Source of the DNA: Ignelater luminosus
Lineage: Eukaryota > Arthropoda > Insecta > Coleoptera > Elateridae
Assembly: GCA_011009095.1 (NCBI GenBank)
Contig: VTPC01091274.1
Location: 58,172-122,171, forward strand
Length of the DNA stretch: 64,000 nucleotides
Direction of reading: 5' to 3'
The position numbers were made by a program, and so were the translations under genes. Below the pieces are notes generated by a model. It had not been told where the DNA came from, did not search any database, and worked only from the letters and a program-made list of their open reading frames with translations. This document shows positions 33,946-47,154 of the stretch, piece by piece (within the stretch, counting starts at the first letter, position 1; every line of letters begins with the position of its first letter).

Positions 33946-36900
33946 AAATTAATCAAATTCTAAATTCTTTGTGATAGGTGCAAAAATGTATTCAATTGCA
34001 CCAGCTGGTTTCACATCTCTTGCGAATTTTTTAATTAGCTGTATAGGTTAAAAATATTATTTCAATGGATGTACACACCAATAAAAGGTAATTGTGACTT
34101 ACCAAAATATTTTATAAACGCATTACTATAGAGTTTTCGTAAGTAAATATAGATGTAATTATTGATAAAACATCAGGGGAATTAGTTAGGCCTTTTATAA
34201 AATTGCGTCTCAGTAGGTGAATTAAGTTGTTTTTCTAACATCTTGACAATGAACTATATTAAAAAATTACGTTTCATTTGTGCAATTTTGAGATATTTTG
34301 TTATAGTCGTTTGACAAAATGCCAACTACGCAGTTTTTAAAGCAAGTATCGTTTGCAGAAACTTTTATAACGACCAAGAAATACGTATTTTAAGTACCAA
34401 TTTACTTGGTTTAAATTTTCTATTTAAGATAAATAATTTATAACTACGTAAACTTGTTTTTGGTAATTTCTGTTTAAATTTATCCTTAATTCGTTCCACA
34501 TAATTTTCTATTAATTTGTAATTCGTTCCGATTCAATTTCCTTTTTGTTGTACGTAGTTGCTACGTATACGCACAATCTTCCAGACATGATGTTAGTAGG
34601 TAATTATCTTTCTAGTAATTCCACATCAGGTAATTTTCAAACAAGGTTCACGCATCCGTTAATATATTTGCTGCATCTTCAACACAGTCATTGAACAGGA
34701 AAACTAACACTGCTTGTTATGCGAAGGAGTAGAAATACAGGTTCCGGTAATAATCACTTACTTTTACCTTCTGCCGCGTGAAAAACAAGACGGAAGTGGG
34801 AAGTAAGTACTTAGTATAACTTATAACGTACGCATGAACAATTTTACAGTAATACATACTTTCTGTTTCTACTTTCAAAAACTAAAAATTGGATGTATAA
34901 GAAACTATAAAACTAAATTGTACTATTAAAAGTCTCAAGTTTTAAGCTTAAGAAACTTTAGAAACTAACATTAAAAGTTATATTTAAGCGAGGCGAGTGG
35001 AGCGTAATAAGTACTCTAATGAAGTGTTACAATTTAACATTATCTCTTTTTATTAACAGTTAAAGATTTTCCGATTTTCACTTTATTCGTTATACTTACT
35101 ATATGCATTGTATTAGCGTGCTTCAAGACAAACGCTTTATAGCGTTAATATTAGTATTTGGTTTCAATAAACACATTTTGCATTTATAAGTTTATGTAAC
35201 AAACTCGTGTAATTAACGCGTGCCCTAATTTTATTTTTGTATAGAAATGAATTAATAATTTATTAATTAATCAGTGCTTGTTTGTATACCTTTGTACACA
35301 TGTAGTAAACAAATTATGTTTGCTGCTTATTAATTATGTAATATAACTACTTCATAATTATAAGCAAATCCATTTCTAATTATTGAATAGTTTATGTTCG
35401 TGTATAAGTACATTTATTAATAAATAAATTCGGAATATCACGCTGTCTTATTATAAAGTCTTATTACTAAAAGGGTTGTCTACAATAATTAAGAAGTTAC
35501 TAAACATATAAACATTAACATCTTTAGTGTTAGAGGAATATCGTTAACGGTATACAGTAACAAAGAAAAACGAGTACGAACAAGAAATTTTTAAAAATTA
35601 TTTAAAGCATCTCTAATTTCCAAATTATGTTGTGATATTTTAAAAATATAAATAATTGGAGTAATCCTCGTTTTCAAAATATATTTACAAAGTTCTAAAT
35701 ATAAAAGAATTGACTGCACATTGCAGTTACATTTTGTGTTACCATTAACCTCTGTTCTTTAGTCAATAATTGTCTAATTCCAAAATTTTTTATTGCGTTG
35801 CTGAATTATTAGTAAATTCTTTTTGTATGAATATTTCATCCATACATGGAACTACTTAATTTAGTTCACACATGCATCGTTTAAAATGTCGTCTTTTATA
35901 CAACCGTCGGGTGTTTTTTCCACTTCGGACAATGAGTCTACCAAAAAGTGAATACATGAAACTCATTAAAAAAATTCGTTAATCTAGAGATACGAAAACT
36001 CTCAGGTTTTTCTATCACCGGCAGAAATTAAAAAACCTTCTTGGGGTTGTATCTAGGATTTTTTCAAAATACATGAGGGGGCATTACATCCATTAATTGA
36101 CTATTTTGAAGATACCCAAATAAGTCCGATACGAAACCCCAAGAGACCCACAATTCCATTATAATGTGGAACCAGTACAATTCTACGAAGTCTACCTTGA
36201 ACAAATGAAGCAATTGAGGCTTTTTTTATCTTCTGCAGATATCCGCAACGTATCTTTCCGTGAATAATAAACCTCAAAAAAGAACAAAACCAAATGGAGA
36301 TAACATTATTATTAGATAACTGTATCTTCAAAAACAAAGATAAATATGTTCTGACGGAAAAAATTAAAAACTCGACAGACCAGAAATAGGTGTGGTTCAA
36401 CAACATGCTTTGTGAGTAGCCTATTTTCAGAAGACACCGTAAGGAATACGTCAAAGCCTAAGGGCGCCAGTGACGATAGACAACAGTCTCTAAATAGCAT
36501 AACTTCGTTACAAGCCTACTACGTATAATAGACGTTCTGGTAAACTTAATGAATTTGATAGTGCTTTCTTTACGTTAACAGAAAGGAACTCTACTGGTAC
36601 ACTGGGTATAGCAAAGCTTACTTTATATTTATTAACTCAGTAATACATATGAATGTCAAAAGCACCAGCACTTGGACAACGGTGCTAGAGGTTATAGAAC
36701 TTCAAGCAGTCTACAAGTGCTCTGTACCTGGAATAACTCCAAGCAAAACTCACACAAACAACGATATATGTATATAGATAACGCAACAAAGGGAATCTTA
36801 AAAACTAACCTTATTCACACAAACGAAAAATAAAATTAACCTCTTAATGCAATAACAGACAAAAGGTTAACATATTTAATATAATCTCTATAAGTGTACA

Positions 36901-38595
36901 ACAGACGAACCATCAAATATAAATAAACAAATTCTGTAGTTAAATAGAGCTCTGAATATCTTGACGACTTTTTAAAATGCTATCAGTTAACTTTATATCA
37001 CATCTTAAATAAATATCTACGCTTCACCTTACTTCAATAGACAATTTATAAAATTGATTTAGCTACAAAAATGAAACGGAAAAACGACTAGGAATTACTT
37101 ATCGACACTCTTTTAAACCCTAAAGCTTGTTCACTTTAAACTTGATTACTATAAATCCCAATTCAACTTAAAACTTAAAATATTAAATAATAGCGAATGC
37201 TTTTTAAAATTATTACAGCGGTACAGTGCGGTCAATCGACCTTTAAACAACAATGAAATGCGTTAACACGTCAGAATTCACTTACTTGGTGACTTAATCC
37301 ATAATGTATATTGAAGTTCCTTGTTCAACAACAGCATCACACATGTAATTTTAAAACTGATGCATTCACTGATAAATTTTAGCATAACTGTTACTTATCA
37401 AGTACTGCTTTGAAGTCGACAAGATAACTGTTCCAGAGATCAATCAATAATTTCTAATGCGCAACTCTTAAGTGAAATAAAAAATAACCAAAGGGTTATC
37501 TCGCTAGTACACTTATTTTTTATGATAATTACTCAAATAACCTGTAACGTGACGTTATCCTAATACGCCAGTTCAAAAGTTGGCTCTGACAATAAAGTTC
37601 TTCTAGCTTCACCATAGCTGGGAATTTGATACTAGATGAAAGTACGATAAAGATTTGCATCAACGAATAACGGGAATTGAAAGGCAGATATTCGGAAGCT
37701 CTACTAAAAGTATTACTGTTGTGTGGAACAACAAGACACGATCACACAATCCGTGACTCAAACGTGACAAGGTTTGGAGAATCAAATAATTGATTGTTTA
37801 GTATTCGTTGTGGCTCGATATAGTCAGCAGTAGCTGCACTGGCAAAACTGCACCTCGAAGAAACTTCCCACGATAAGCACTAAAAAATTTACTATGAGAT
37901 ACGGTAATTAGAAACTTTTCAGCAAAACTTCACCACGCAAAAACGCTTTTCTCCGCACTTCAAACTGGCTTGGTGACTGGTCACTGACTATGAAAAAATC
38001 TGACAAAAATAAAATGCACTCTTATTGACGATAGAAATATTCCAACAAAATCTAATTGTATATCTATTCTTCAAGATATACTTGCATCACTTTATAAAAG
38101 AAAAATAAAGATGTCGGAACTAAGTATAATGAAGTATTCATCACTTAGAAATAAACCGTAAAGAAACAAAGGAACCACAATAATTTTACCAAGAAAATCC
38201 ATTTATCGCCTCTAAACGACTTGACATTTAACAAAATTTATGATGTCTGTACACTCAAACAACATAAGCAACAAATGTATTTCACTGAAAAACAAATAAT
38301 ATCCAGTTTGCGTTTAACAAAATACTAACGCAATAAACGACACAAAGAGGAATTTGCTAATAAAATAAAATCCTTAAACTTTAAACATAGCTTGCAAAAT
38401 GATATAATAACACAAGGTCATATTGGTCACAAGTCGATTTTTGATAAGTTATGTATATTGGTACAGGTAGATTTTTGTAGGTCGAAATAATTCCAAGTTT
38501 GCAAATCGAATTGACTTTTTGCGGGAGTGAAATATATAGTGCTACAAAAAAATAATGAACTTCTGAATGATAATCATTTTTTGACCAGAATTTAA
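33946..38595. other. 4.6 kb without a recognisable gene
   Basis: AT-rich, no motif, no clear terminal repeat pair. The 117-codon minus-strand frame at 36101-36454 has no family resemblance I can defend. This may be intron or old, unrecognisable repeats. Confidence 0.45.
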
Positions 38596-38599
38596 ACTA

Positions 38600-38810
38600 A
38601 AAGGAGAAGGGATAATTTAGCAGTAATTCTAGATAGCAAACTGACCTTAAAACCTCTCCCGTAAAGAATCAATAACACAGCTTCAAGAGGCCTTTGATTA
38701 TATAAAAGAACATTCAGCAAAAACTGGGATATCTCTTGAGATGGACAAAACTGCAATACATGCTATTAATTTCCAAAAAATTAATAATGCACGTAACAAA
38801 TTAAAATAGG
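38600..38810 (+). pseudogene. possible reverse-transcriptase trace
   Basis: One frame reads SITQLQEAFDYIKEHSAK and TGISLEMDKTAIHAI, which resembles the region just after the palm of LINE reverse transcriptases (a long amphipathic helix, then G-[IL]-x-[IL]-x-x-x-KT). The piece is short and isolated, with no YADD box in reach, so it could be chance. Confidence 0.25.
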
Positions 38811-39603
38811 AAAAAAATTTTTAAATTTAGATATCAGTAAATTATTTTATCTGACAAGAAAATCATATACGTAAAATACTAAATTGCGTGTATATAAAGC
38901 TCATCCACTCTCCGTTCCCACAGAAGAAAAAAATTAGCCAGCAGGTAATAATTTGGAATTTTTTTATTACGGTGTAAAAATAAATGATAAAAACATCAAG
39001 TTCACAGACAGAAAAAGCTATGTCAGACTTTACATTTCGGCATGTTGAAAGTTCCTGTGTGAAACCTTCAGGATTGACTTCGGGAATGGAGTCAACAAGG
39101 AAAGATTCTAGCATTGTCTAAGACAGTTCTTTTGGAGTCTTCGCAAGTTTAACAACTCTTGGAAATTTTTATTAGTTTAATGGTGTTAGTTAATTTAAAA
39201 TTAATTTAAAGTTCGAAACGTCAACAATAACGAATAACGTGTGTTAAGAAACCAATTTGAATTTTTCCAGACAGGTTAGATTTTTCTTTATTATTATTGT
39301 TTTTTTCTTGTTTATATACATGTGGTAATAACCAGAGGGAACTGTACTTACACTAGTGGCATTAATTCTGGTCACTATTGGTGATTTCTTGTTGTTGTTA
39401 CAGTTGTTCTTTAGCATTAACAATATCAAGTCTCATACACTATAACTATTGAAGATCACAGTGAGCGTGTAATAGATGTGTGCTGTTATTGGAAGTTATT
39501 TTGCAATTGTTTTACGCTTGGCTTGGTCATTTGTTAACGGTAGTAGGGCATAATTGCGTTTTAAATCGTTTTCAAAGTGTTTTTACGTTGAGAATTGCTA
39601 AAG

Positions 39604-40473
39604 ATGTCTCCAAGGTGTGTTGACCGGTCGCCAAGTAATAGAAGTAAAGCGGCAATTCTACGCGAAGAAAGGTTTGCAAACGCTACGACGAGATTAAATC
39701 CGAACCGGCCGAAAACAAAAAGTGACATTGCAATTTGTGAGAAAAATTTGTCGTCTTGTTTTTCAGGACCGTCGTCAGACCTCAAAGGATATCAGTAATA
39801 TTTTAAAAACGGTGGGAGTGCATATGTCTGACCGAACAGTCAAGTAAAAGTTATGCGACAATGGTTTCTGAGCAAGAGTACCCAGAAAAAAGCCATACTT
39901 CCATCAAAAACAAAAACAAACAGGTGAATTGGGCTGTATCATAACCAGACTAAACTCAAGATGACTGGAAATAAGTAATCTAGAGTGACGAGATCCGAAT
40001 TAGCATTTTAGGAAGCATCCCGTAACTCTAACGGTGTGAGCTTGCATGTCACGGCGGTGTTGGGCAACTGACTGTGGCGCAAGGCAGTATCATCGCAAAA
40101 AAGTATCAGGATGAGGTTCTAGAGGCCAAATTACTGCCCACTGTCAACGATTTGTTTGAAAGCAAACCTTAGAAGTGCATTTTACAGAAAATTGGTGGAC
40201 CGTGCCACCTTTCCAAAAGCAGTATGAAATGTTTGAGTGACCACTACATCAACGTTTTGCCTTGGCCAAGGAGCAGTCCTGATCTAAACCCAATTGAAAA
40301 TCTCTGATAACGGCTGGAAGTGTTAGCTCGACGACAAAAATCGAGTAACAAGACAGAGCTGATCGAGGCTATCAATCAAGCTAGTTCGAAGTAATAACGA
40401 AAGTTTAGTAGACTCACTGTCCAGGAGGATTAAGGTGGTAATAAAATCGAAAGAATACCTTACAAAATATTAA
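39604..40473 (+). pseudogene. Tc1-type transposase (DD34E), broken
   Basis: Starting near the ATG at 39604, frame-shifted pieces give RRQTSKDISNILKTVGVHMSDRTV (second helix-turn-helix, written here in part), RVPRKKPYFHQKQKQT, a GEQLTVAQGSIIAKKYQDEV-like stretch near 40060, then WPRSSPDLNPIENL with the third catalytic residue Glu (about 40263-40306), and a C-terminus SLVDSLSRRIKVVIKSKE ending at the stop 40471-40473. This is the normal Tc1 order and about the normal length (~290 codons). At least six breaks occur and the boxes with the first two Asp residues are eroded. No CAGTG-type terminal repeats were located. An old, dead copy. Confidence 0.82.
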
Positions 40474-40870
40474 AATGTGTGATTTGTGAAGTAAGTTAAA
40501 TAAAACTGAACAATTTTTGTACATTTTTTTCTAAGTTTTAGTTTCAAATTCACAATTGCAAGAAGACATAAGTTTGAAACTGATGTAGCTAGAATATTTA
40601 ATTTATGGTTGTAACTCCTTAAAATTCGATACTTAATGTCAAATGCAACAAATTTCGCGAAAATGTCAACAATTAATGCCACTACTGTATAATAACTATT
40701 TAAAACTTTTAACATTATTTTTATGTTTGGTTTATTTCCTATTTTATAATTAAATTCTTCGTTCAAATAACGAAGGAGGAATTGGAAAGTGTATATGTGT
40801 ATGTCTGAGGTTAAAAATAGATAAGATAATTGTTTTACTTTGAGTGTTTTATATTTTGTGGTGGTGGACG
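40474..40870. other. no gene recognised
   Basis: A 137-codon minus-strand frame spans 40470-40883. It is rich in Leu, Tyr, Lys and Ile as AT-rich chance frames are, and shows no motif. Confidence 0.4.
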
Positions 40871-42764
40871 CATAGAGTAGCATCCTTCCATGAGGACGCT
40901 ACCGACGACCGGGAAGATTGTTACAACTGGTGGCAGCGGTGTTGAAAGTATTCTAAGTTTCAGCATCTTAGAAACTCATCACTCCACGGGTAGCTGCAGT
41001 ACTCTAAAAACAAATTTATCATTCGAAGGGTCACAACGGTGTTTCAACAAACTTATCAAAATTAGCAAAAATAGAATCTTATACCATTTCACTTGGAGAG
41101 AACATCTATTTAGTTATAGATTAGATACACCTATCAAAGTTTTTATTACAGGGGCAACGTCAGGATAAAAACATTTTTTTTCCTAAAAAAAACCATGAGG
41201 AGCTCTTGTTTTTATAAAAACGGTTTCAAGGTACCACAGAGTACAGATATGCTGGAATATATGAAATCGGTGAACCCGGAAGCAAAATTCATTTAGTTTT
41301 CGGCTACACACAGCAGTATTTGAAGCAGAGATATCGACTGTGAGCAAACAATACCTCCTATCTACATAGGAAAGACGTTACTAACTACTGTACAGTAACT
41401 GTTGGAGAGCAACTATAATATTATATATTTATAGTTGCTGCAGGCAGGTCAAGCTGAGGGTGTTAAGTTTTATACAACATTGGGTCCGTAGGTTATTTCT
41501 AGAGTAAACGATACAATTCATATGGAAATCTGAACATGCTGTTGTAGCAGAAAACTAGAAAATCGACCATCTAGCAAGGGTCGGGGGGAAAAATCTTTTA
41601 TACGATCGGAATTGCACATAAGGTTGCAAAGCAGAAAATAAAATCATTGCCGTAGTGGAGGGGAGACGGGAAATGCCTGCTTTAAAAAATACTTTTTGCG
41701 CTCTAAAGTAATAGAAAAGGAGTAGTCCATTTTTCTGTAATTTATTTATGTACAAATAATTGAAAAATAAATAGAAAAATTGATTTTTAACAAAGTACTA
41801 AGTATGCTGCTATCCCTGTAGCTCTAAGTGGCCAAGCACGGTAGCTGTTGTAAGGAAAAAGGATGGGTGCATTGATTTCAAGAAGATTAATGAAAATGTG
41901 ATTAAAAATCGTCATTCATTGCCATTAAAACAAGATCCTACAAAGTGGTATAAACATGCACACGCTTTACAATAATCACTAAGTTCGACATATCAACGGA
42001 GTATTAAGAATGATAAAAAGTTAAGAAAAGTAGCTAAAAACCAAATTAAAAAAATATAAAACAAAACATACAACACGTTGGCGATCGCCGCTATAGCACA
42101 GGTTGTTTCCCAGATACCAGTGAGTTATAATAGCAGGTTATATAACATTAATTCGAAATATATCCCTGAAACCAACCACTACAACACTGACCATAAACAT
42201 GTGTGACAATGCTTCTTAGATAAGTACCGACAATCATGTTACAATGCCAGTAATTTGCCAGCAAAGTGGTAGACACTGTAGACAGTATGCTACGGTAAAA
42301 TTTAACTACCATCACATTCGTAGTTGGTCGTCAACACATTAAGTACAATTTAAGTGAACGTCTGTCCTCCTGTACCTACTGTATAATAAAAGTACTGATA
42401 CATAGTATGGTGTGATAAAAAGAGGTATATTTGGTTGATTGTTTAAGATCTTGTAACGCACGACCAATTGAATGTATCAGAGAAGTCTCGAACTGTCCAG
42501 TCGTTTCGACCGTCAAATGAGCGAGAAAAGGCGCGAACCTTCTAGGCCTATCAAGAGAAACAAGGAAACCATGTATATACTGCAGCGGAGGAAAGCCTTC
42601 AGTTATACAGTGAATAAGCGTGTAATAACGAACGAAATAAATGCATAATTAGTGATATAATGATATAAATAAAATATTCTGTACATATAGAAATAAATAA
42701 ATTGTAATAGACTTAGTTTAAATAAACATTAAAAATAAATAAACCCTTTATTAAAAACGTTACA
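40870..42764 (+). mobile_element. gypsy-like LTR retrotransposon fossil, incomplete
   Basis: Parts seen: a likely 5' LTR end closing in GTTACA at 40925, followed at once by a primer-site-like ACTGGTGGCAGCGGTG; a short reverse-transcriptase trace of gypsy type at about 41800-41950 (VAVVRKKDG and ending in KNRHSLPL); and a 3' LTR at 42452-42764. At under 1.9 kb most of the internal region is missing. The element is broken in many places and looks old. The 5' LTR end and 3' LTR are not clearly the same sequence, so two related fossils may be joined here. Confidence 0.55.
42452..42764 (+). repeat. LTR of the gypsy-like fossil
   Basis: A 313-bp unit that begins TGTAACG and ends CGTTACA, the inverted TG...CA ends expected of an LTR. 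It contains a TATATA-like box near 42570 and AATAAA signals toward the 3' half. Immediate flanks show no 4-5-bp duplication, which fits a 3' LTR of a longer element better than an intact solo LTR. Confidence 0.6.
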
Positions 42765-43545
42765 CTATCATTAAAGTTGCGGAATACATGAAATCGTAGA
42801 TTTATTATTTATCCGAGTCGACTGTATGATAAGGCGGATTTTGTGTTTTTAGTTGTGGCGCAAGTACTGGGATGAATGTGGTACGGTTATGTCAAAAAAG
42901 ATGTTACCAAAGTTTTTGAATTATTACAGTTTGTACTTTATTAATGGTATTGATTCCATATTCTGTACCCGATTAAAATAAATTTTTGTGTTTATTACAA
43001 TTAAATTACCCATACTAGTGTATTTCCTTGTTGAGAGATATATAATTGTAACTGTGCTTAAGAGCTTCAGTTCTGTTCAGCATTTGGTTTTAGTTAAAAG
43101 GTTAGATAAATCTGGATTATATTGTTTGGAGTTATTGGTAGGCACCCAGTGATTTGCTGCGTGGATTAGGCTCTTTATCATTATTATTTTTATCATTATC
43201 ATTAAATAGTCTATCTAATCTCTGCCTTTTTTATTCATACTTTTTAAAATTATTTTTTTATTCCAGGTACGCTGCATTTATCTAAATAATACTGTGGCAA
43301 AAGGTAGGTTACTTCCAAATTTATATGAAAAAGGTATTGACTTTCAGAAGAACGTCTCTTAATATCAAAGTATAGTTGTGTACAATCCAATAATTTTTTT
43401 CTTGTTATAATTGGTACGTTGCAGAATTGGTAACTTAAACATAGTATTTGTAATTAACTACTTATTGTGATTGAGATACAGTCACTTATCACATTTATTT
43501 CTTCCCTACTGAGATAGTCTAATGTGATTATGAGATTAACTCAAC
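42765..43545. other. gene-free stretch with a short ATT/ATC microsatellite
   Basis: No supported gene. An imperfect TATCATTATT run lies at about 43176-43210. Confidence 0.5.
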
Positions 43546-43549
43546 CAAT

Positions 43550-45365
43550 TCTGTATAACAAATTCGACATATCCTCGGTATCTCTGCCCTTAAAAGCGGG
43601 AGTACCTCAAGGCTCTATACTTAGCCCAGCGTTATTAGCAAAGATTTGAGTTTAATGTTCTTATATTTAGGATTCACTGATAAGAGACATTAAACTTGAA
43701 ATAGGCGACGTAGAAGTAAGAATTCATACTGAAGTCAAGAATTTAGGGTTGACCTACGGTTCAAATCTCACGTTAATAGCATTATTAAGAGAGGGTTTCA
43801 CAATCTTCGTATAAGTTATCAAAATCAAAAATATTTAGACATATGTATAAAAAAAGTTGTTATTTAATTCGTTTGTTTTATGGCACCTGATCTTTTGCGA
43901 CGTTGTCTACAGAATGCGCATCAAATTCTACAGTTGCATAATGCTTGCTTGTGATTAATCTATGGAGTACCCAGGACAGTATATCAAATCTCGGTTAGGT
44001 TGACAACTACAAAGTGGCTAGATATGTCAAACAGGCGTTATTTACATTTACTCGTATTCTATCAGACAATTTTTGATAATAAGAGTTCTTAATATTTATA
44101 CAGTGTGTCCAAGATAAGGATGCACAGCATGGGAATCTTAGAAATGGTAAGAGATACAGCATCGGTTAAATGGGATGAAAGTTGGCTGTCTATAGGACCT
44201 TTTTGTTGGCGTTTACAAATCTAGATATATTAGATAGTTTCAGAGATATTTAAAAAAAAGTAGATTTCTCGATTTTCGTTATTATTTTTTCTTTCCCTTA
44301 TTTGAAGAGATATCGGAAAACTAAAACCACTTTTTCATTGCCATTTTCTATTTTCTACTAAAACACGCTAACAAGATTCCTGTGCAACGTTTTGGTTTCG
44401 AGTAACCATCATCAACCTTATTTTTCTAAATAGGCGGAAAACAACTGAAAATTTTTTTGAATAGCTCTTGTCACAATTCTAATGCTGTAAACATGATAGA
44501 GTTATTTTGGTTTTGATTTTTTTGTATTGAACGCTGCTGTGACCAACTGTAATAATTTCTGTTCATTTTCAAAATTTTGGTTGAGCACATAATTCTTGAC
44601 ATAACTCCAGAGGAAAGAAATCTAACGTTGTTAGATCAGGTGATCATGCAGGCCAGTGTACTGCAGAATGAATTAATTTATAGCATAAAAAATCAAAATA
44701 ACTATCATGTTTACATCATTAGAATCGTGACAACAAGAGCTATCCAAAGCAATTTTCAATTGTTTTTCCGCCTATTTAAAAAAACGAAGTTGATGATGGT
44801 TACTCGAAACCGAAACGTTGTACAGAAATTTTGTTAGCGTATTTTAATAGAGAACAAAAAGTGGCAATGGAAAAGTGGTTTTAATTTTCCGACATCTCTT
44901 CAAATAAGGGAAAGAAAAAATAATAACGAAAATCGAGAAATCTACTTTTTTTTTAATATCTCTCAAATTATCCAAGATATCTAGATTTTTCAAACGCTAA
45001 CAAAAAGGTCCTATAAACAGCCAACTTTCATCCCATTTAACCGATGCTGTATCTCTTACCGTTTTTAAGATCCCCATGCTGTGCATCCTTATCTTGGACA
45101 CACTGTATATAAAAATTACCTTTCGTACAGACATTTATTCGCTGAATTACTTGAGAAGCAAAATATTTATATCAATCGATATTCCACGTGCACATCCTCT
45201 CGGACCTGATGTTAATATTTATTTGAATACGTTTATATTTTACGCTGAGGTTAAGTGGAAGAGCAGAACCAGTTTACTTATCTGGGCTTCGCCTCAAGAC
45301 TTACTAATTATTTATAAGATTCATTTCTTTGGCAAATAAAGACATTTATTATTATTATTACCATT
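43550..45365 (+). mobile_element. jockey/CR1-type LINE remnant, 3' half, split by a foldback element
   Basis: Before the insertion: VSLPLKAGVPQGSILSPALL (RT turn, about 43580-43635), then, after loss of the palm, VKNLGLTYGSNLT and CNSFVLWHLIFCDVVY-type blocks (43730-43910). After the insertion the frame resumes with YIKITFRTDIYSLN (from 45106) and runs to FFGK and a stop at 45337-45339. An AATAAAG and a short ATT repeat (45340-45365) close the element, as LINE tails do. Several breaks; the 5' end is not defined. The join across the insertion at TA is clean. Confidence 0.7.
44101..45105. mobile_element. Tc1-type foldback element with ~425-bp inverted repeats
   Basis: The ends CAGTGTGTCCAAGATAAGGA and its inverse, flanked by TA (44099-44100, 45106-45107; TATA in both), are those of Tc1/IS630 elements. 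The two arms, 44101-about 44526 and 44682-45105, are reverse complements with about 90% identity, leaving a ~155-bp centre without a recognisable gene. The 1,005-bp unit is non-autonomous. It interrupts a LINE, so it is younger than that LINE. Confidence 0.9.
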
Positions 45366-45369
45366 ATTA

Positions 45370-46292
45370 ATTGTGAAGGGAAATCAAAACGAAAGGCCTT
45401 ATAGTCATATGATCACTCTATGCTAACCGTCACAAACGGGAGCGTCCAGAACTACATGATGCAAGCAAAATCTTTTATAGAAAAAATCTGATATTGTTAA
45501 ATTTTATTTTTTGTTTGTTTATTGTTGATTGACTGTTTCGTCACAAAGAGAAGGTATGCATGTAAAGGAGAGAAAGCAAATTCTTAACGGACAAGACTTT
45601 TAAAGAATTCTGAATCGTAATATCACACTACAATATTATCGATTTTGCAAACACAAGTGAAATTTCTTGTTTATTAAAAGTCAGTATTACACTAAAGTGG
45701 GAAATGCAAAGAGTGCAGTTGCGTTTCTAGCATTCACTTTTACGTTCGTCTCTGTCATTTTCAAGTTAAGTGTGTAAAAGTAAACTCGGTAACTAAAATG
45801 TCAGTATCTGAAAGTTTATATAGAAATATCGGCGTCAGTATCTAGAATCGTAATATCAAACAAAGTTAACCAGATATAAACCGACGCATTATAGATCCAA
45901 AGGTGACAGATATTTTGCGGATTGTTGACCATACTTATTCAGATTTTGCGGGTATCCGTCAGATTTGAACTCGTTCCGCTTGATTTTGCATATTACTATT
46001 CACTGTAACCAACTAGACTGATTTATTGAAGACGATATATACACAATATGCATGAATTTATAACACTGCCAGAAACACTGAACGAAAAAGAATCAAATAT
46101 TGGGATTATGTAAATCAAAGGGACAACCAAATGTTTTTGGCATATAAGTAGATAGAAATCTCTACCAGTTCTAGTTCTTACTAGTCAAAAACAAGTCTGA
46201 AAGTATGCAGGGTAGTTATTACACATTGATTTTAAATTTTTGAATTTGGTTGGGCGATTTTCAGAGTCAGTACTAATTTATGTTCTCTTTTC
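45370..46292. other. gene-free stretch up to the second gap
   Basis: No supported gene or repeat. Confidence 0.5.
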
Positions 46293-46883
46293 NNNNNNNN
46301 NNNNNNNNNNNNNNNNNNNNNNNNNNNNNNNNNNNNNNNNNNNNNNNNNNNNNNNNNNNNNNNNNNNNNNNNNNNNNNNNNNNNNNNNNNNNNNNNNNNN
46401 NNNNNNNNNNNNNNNNNNNNNNNNNNNNNNNNNNNNNNNNNNNNNNNNNNNNNNNNNNNNNNNNNNNNNNNNNNNNNNNNNNNNNNNNNNNNNNNNNNNN
46501 NNNNNNNNNNNNNNNNNNNNNNNNNNNNNNNNNNNNNNNNNNNNNNNNNNNNNNNNNNNNNNNNNNNNNNNNNNNNNNNNNNNNNNNNNNNNNNNNNNNN
46601 NNNNNNNNNNNNNNNNNNNNNNNNNNNNNNNNNNNNNNNNNNNNNNNNNNNNNNNNNNNNNNNNNNNNNNNNNNNNNNNNNNNNNNNNNNNNNNNNNNNN
46701 NNNNNNNNNNNNNNNNNNNNNNNNNNNNNNNNNNNNNNNNNNNNNNNNNNNNNNNNNNNNNNNNNNNNNNNNNNNNNNNNNNNNNNNNNNNNNNNNNNNN
46801 NNNNNNNNNNNNNNNNNNNNNNNNNNNNNNNNNNNNNNNNNNNNNNNNNNNNNNNNNNNNNNNNNNNNNNNNNNNNNNNNNNN
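46293..46883. other. assembly gap, 591 N
   Basis: Unresolved bases. The sequences on the two sides are not repeats of each other, unlike at the first gap. Confidence 1.
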
Positions 46884-47081
46884 ACGTAATGTCAGTACCA
46901 AGCATCAGTGTGTTCGAGAGATAGGCAGTGAGTTGTAAATGTTTTTACGGAATTGTATGTTTTCTTGTGCACTACGTTTAGAAAAACAAAACAACCGTAA
47001 ATGCTGAATATATAAACGTGTGCAGTGTGTTATGTGTGAAGGAGGAATGTTTATGTTTGTTGGATAACTGTGTCGTTAAAC

Positions 47082-47154
47082 ATGAAGTTTATTAGTTTAA
47101 TACTTACATTATTTACAATTGTTATAACGAATAGTTTTGTTTCTAAGGCACAAG
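47082..47154 (+). CDS. putative first coding exon of a secreted protein (signal peptide)
   Basis: The ATG at 47082 opens MKFISLILTLFTIVITNSF and VSKAQ, a textbook signal peptide: a Lys, a 13-residue hydrophobic core, and small or polar residues with a plausible cleavage after SKA or nearby. The reading frame meets a strong insect 5' splice site CACAAG|GTGAGG at 47154/47155 (phase 1 after 24 codons). Upstream, 46884-47081 would be 5' untranslated sequence, with a TCAGT initiator-like motif close to the gap. Without splicing the frame runs on to 47273 with unremarkable residues. No second exon was recognised downstream, so the product is unknown. It is the best host-gene candidate here. Confidence 0.45.

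Noticed and set aside
36101-36500. 117-codon minus-strand frame
   Set aside because: No conserved pattern, low-complexity hydrophobic composition; probably chance.
40470-40883. 137-codon minus-strand frame
   Set aside because: AT-rich composition, no motif; overlaps the 3' end of the Tc1 fossil in the wrong orientation.
46240-46938. Open frames of 207-232 codons on both strands
   Set aside because: They span the 591-N gap; artefacts.
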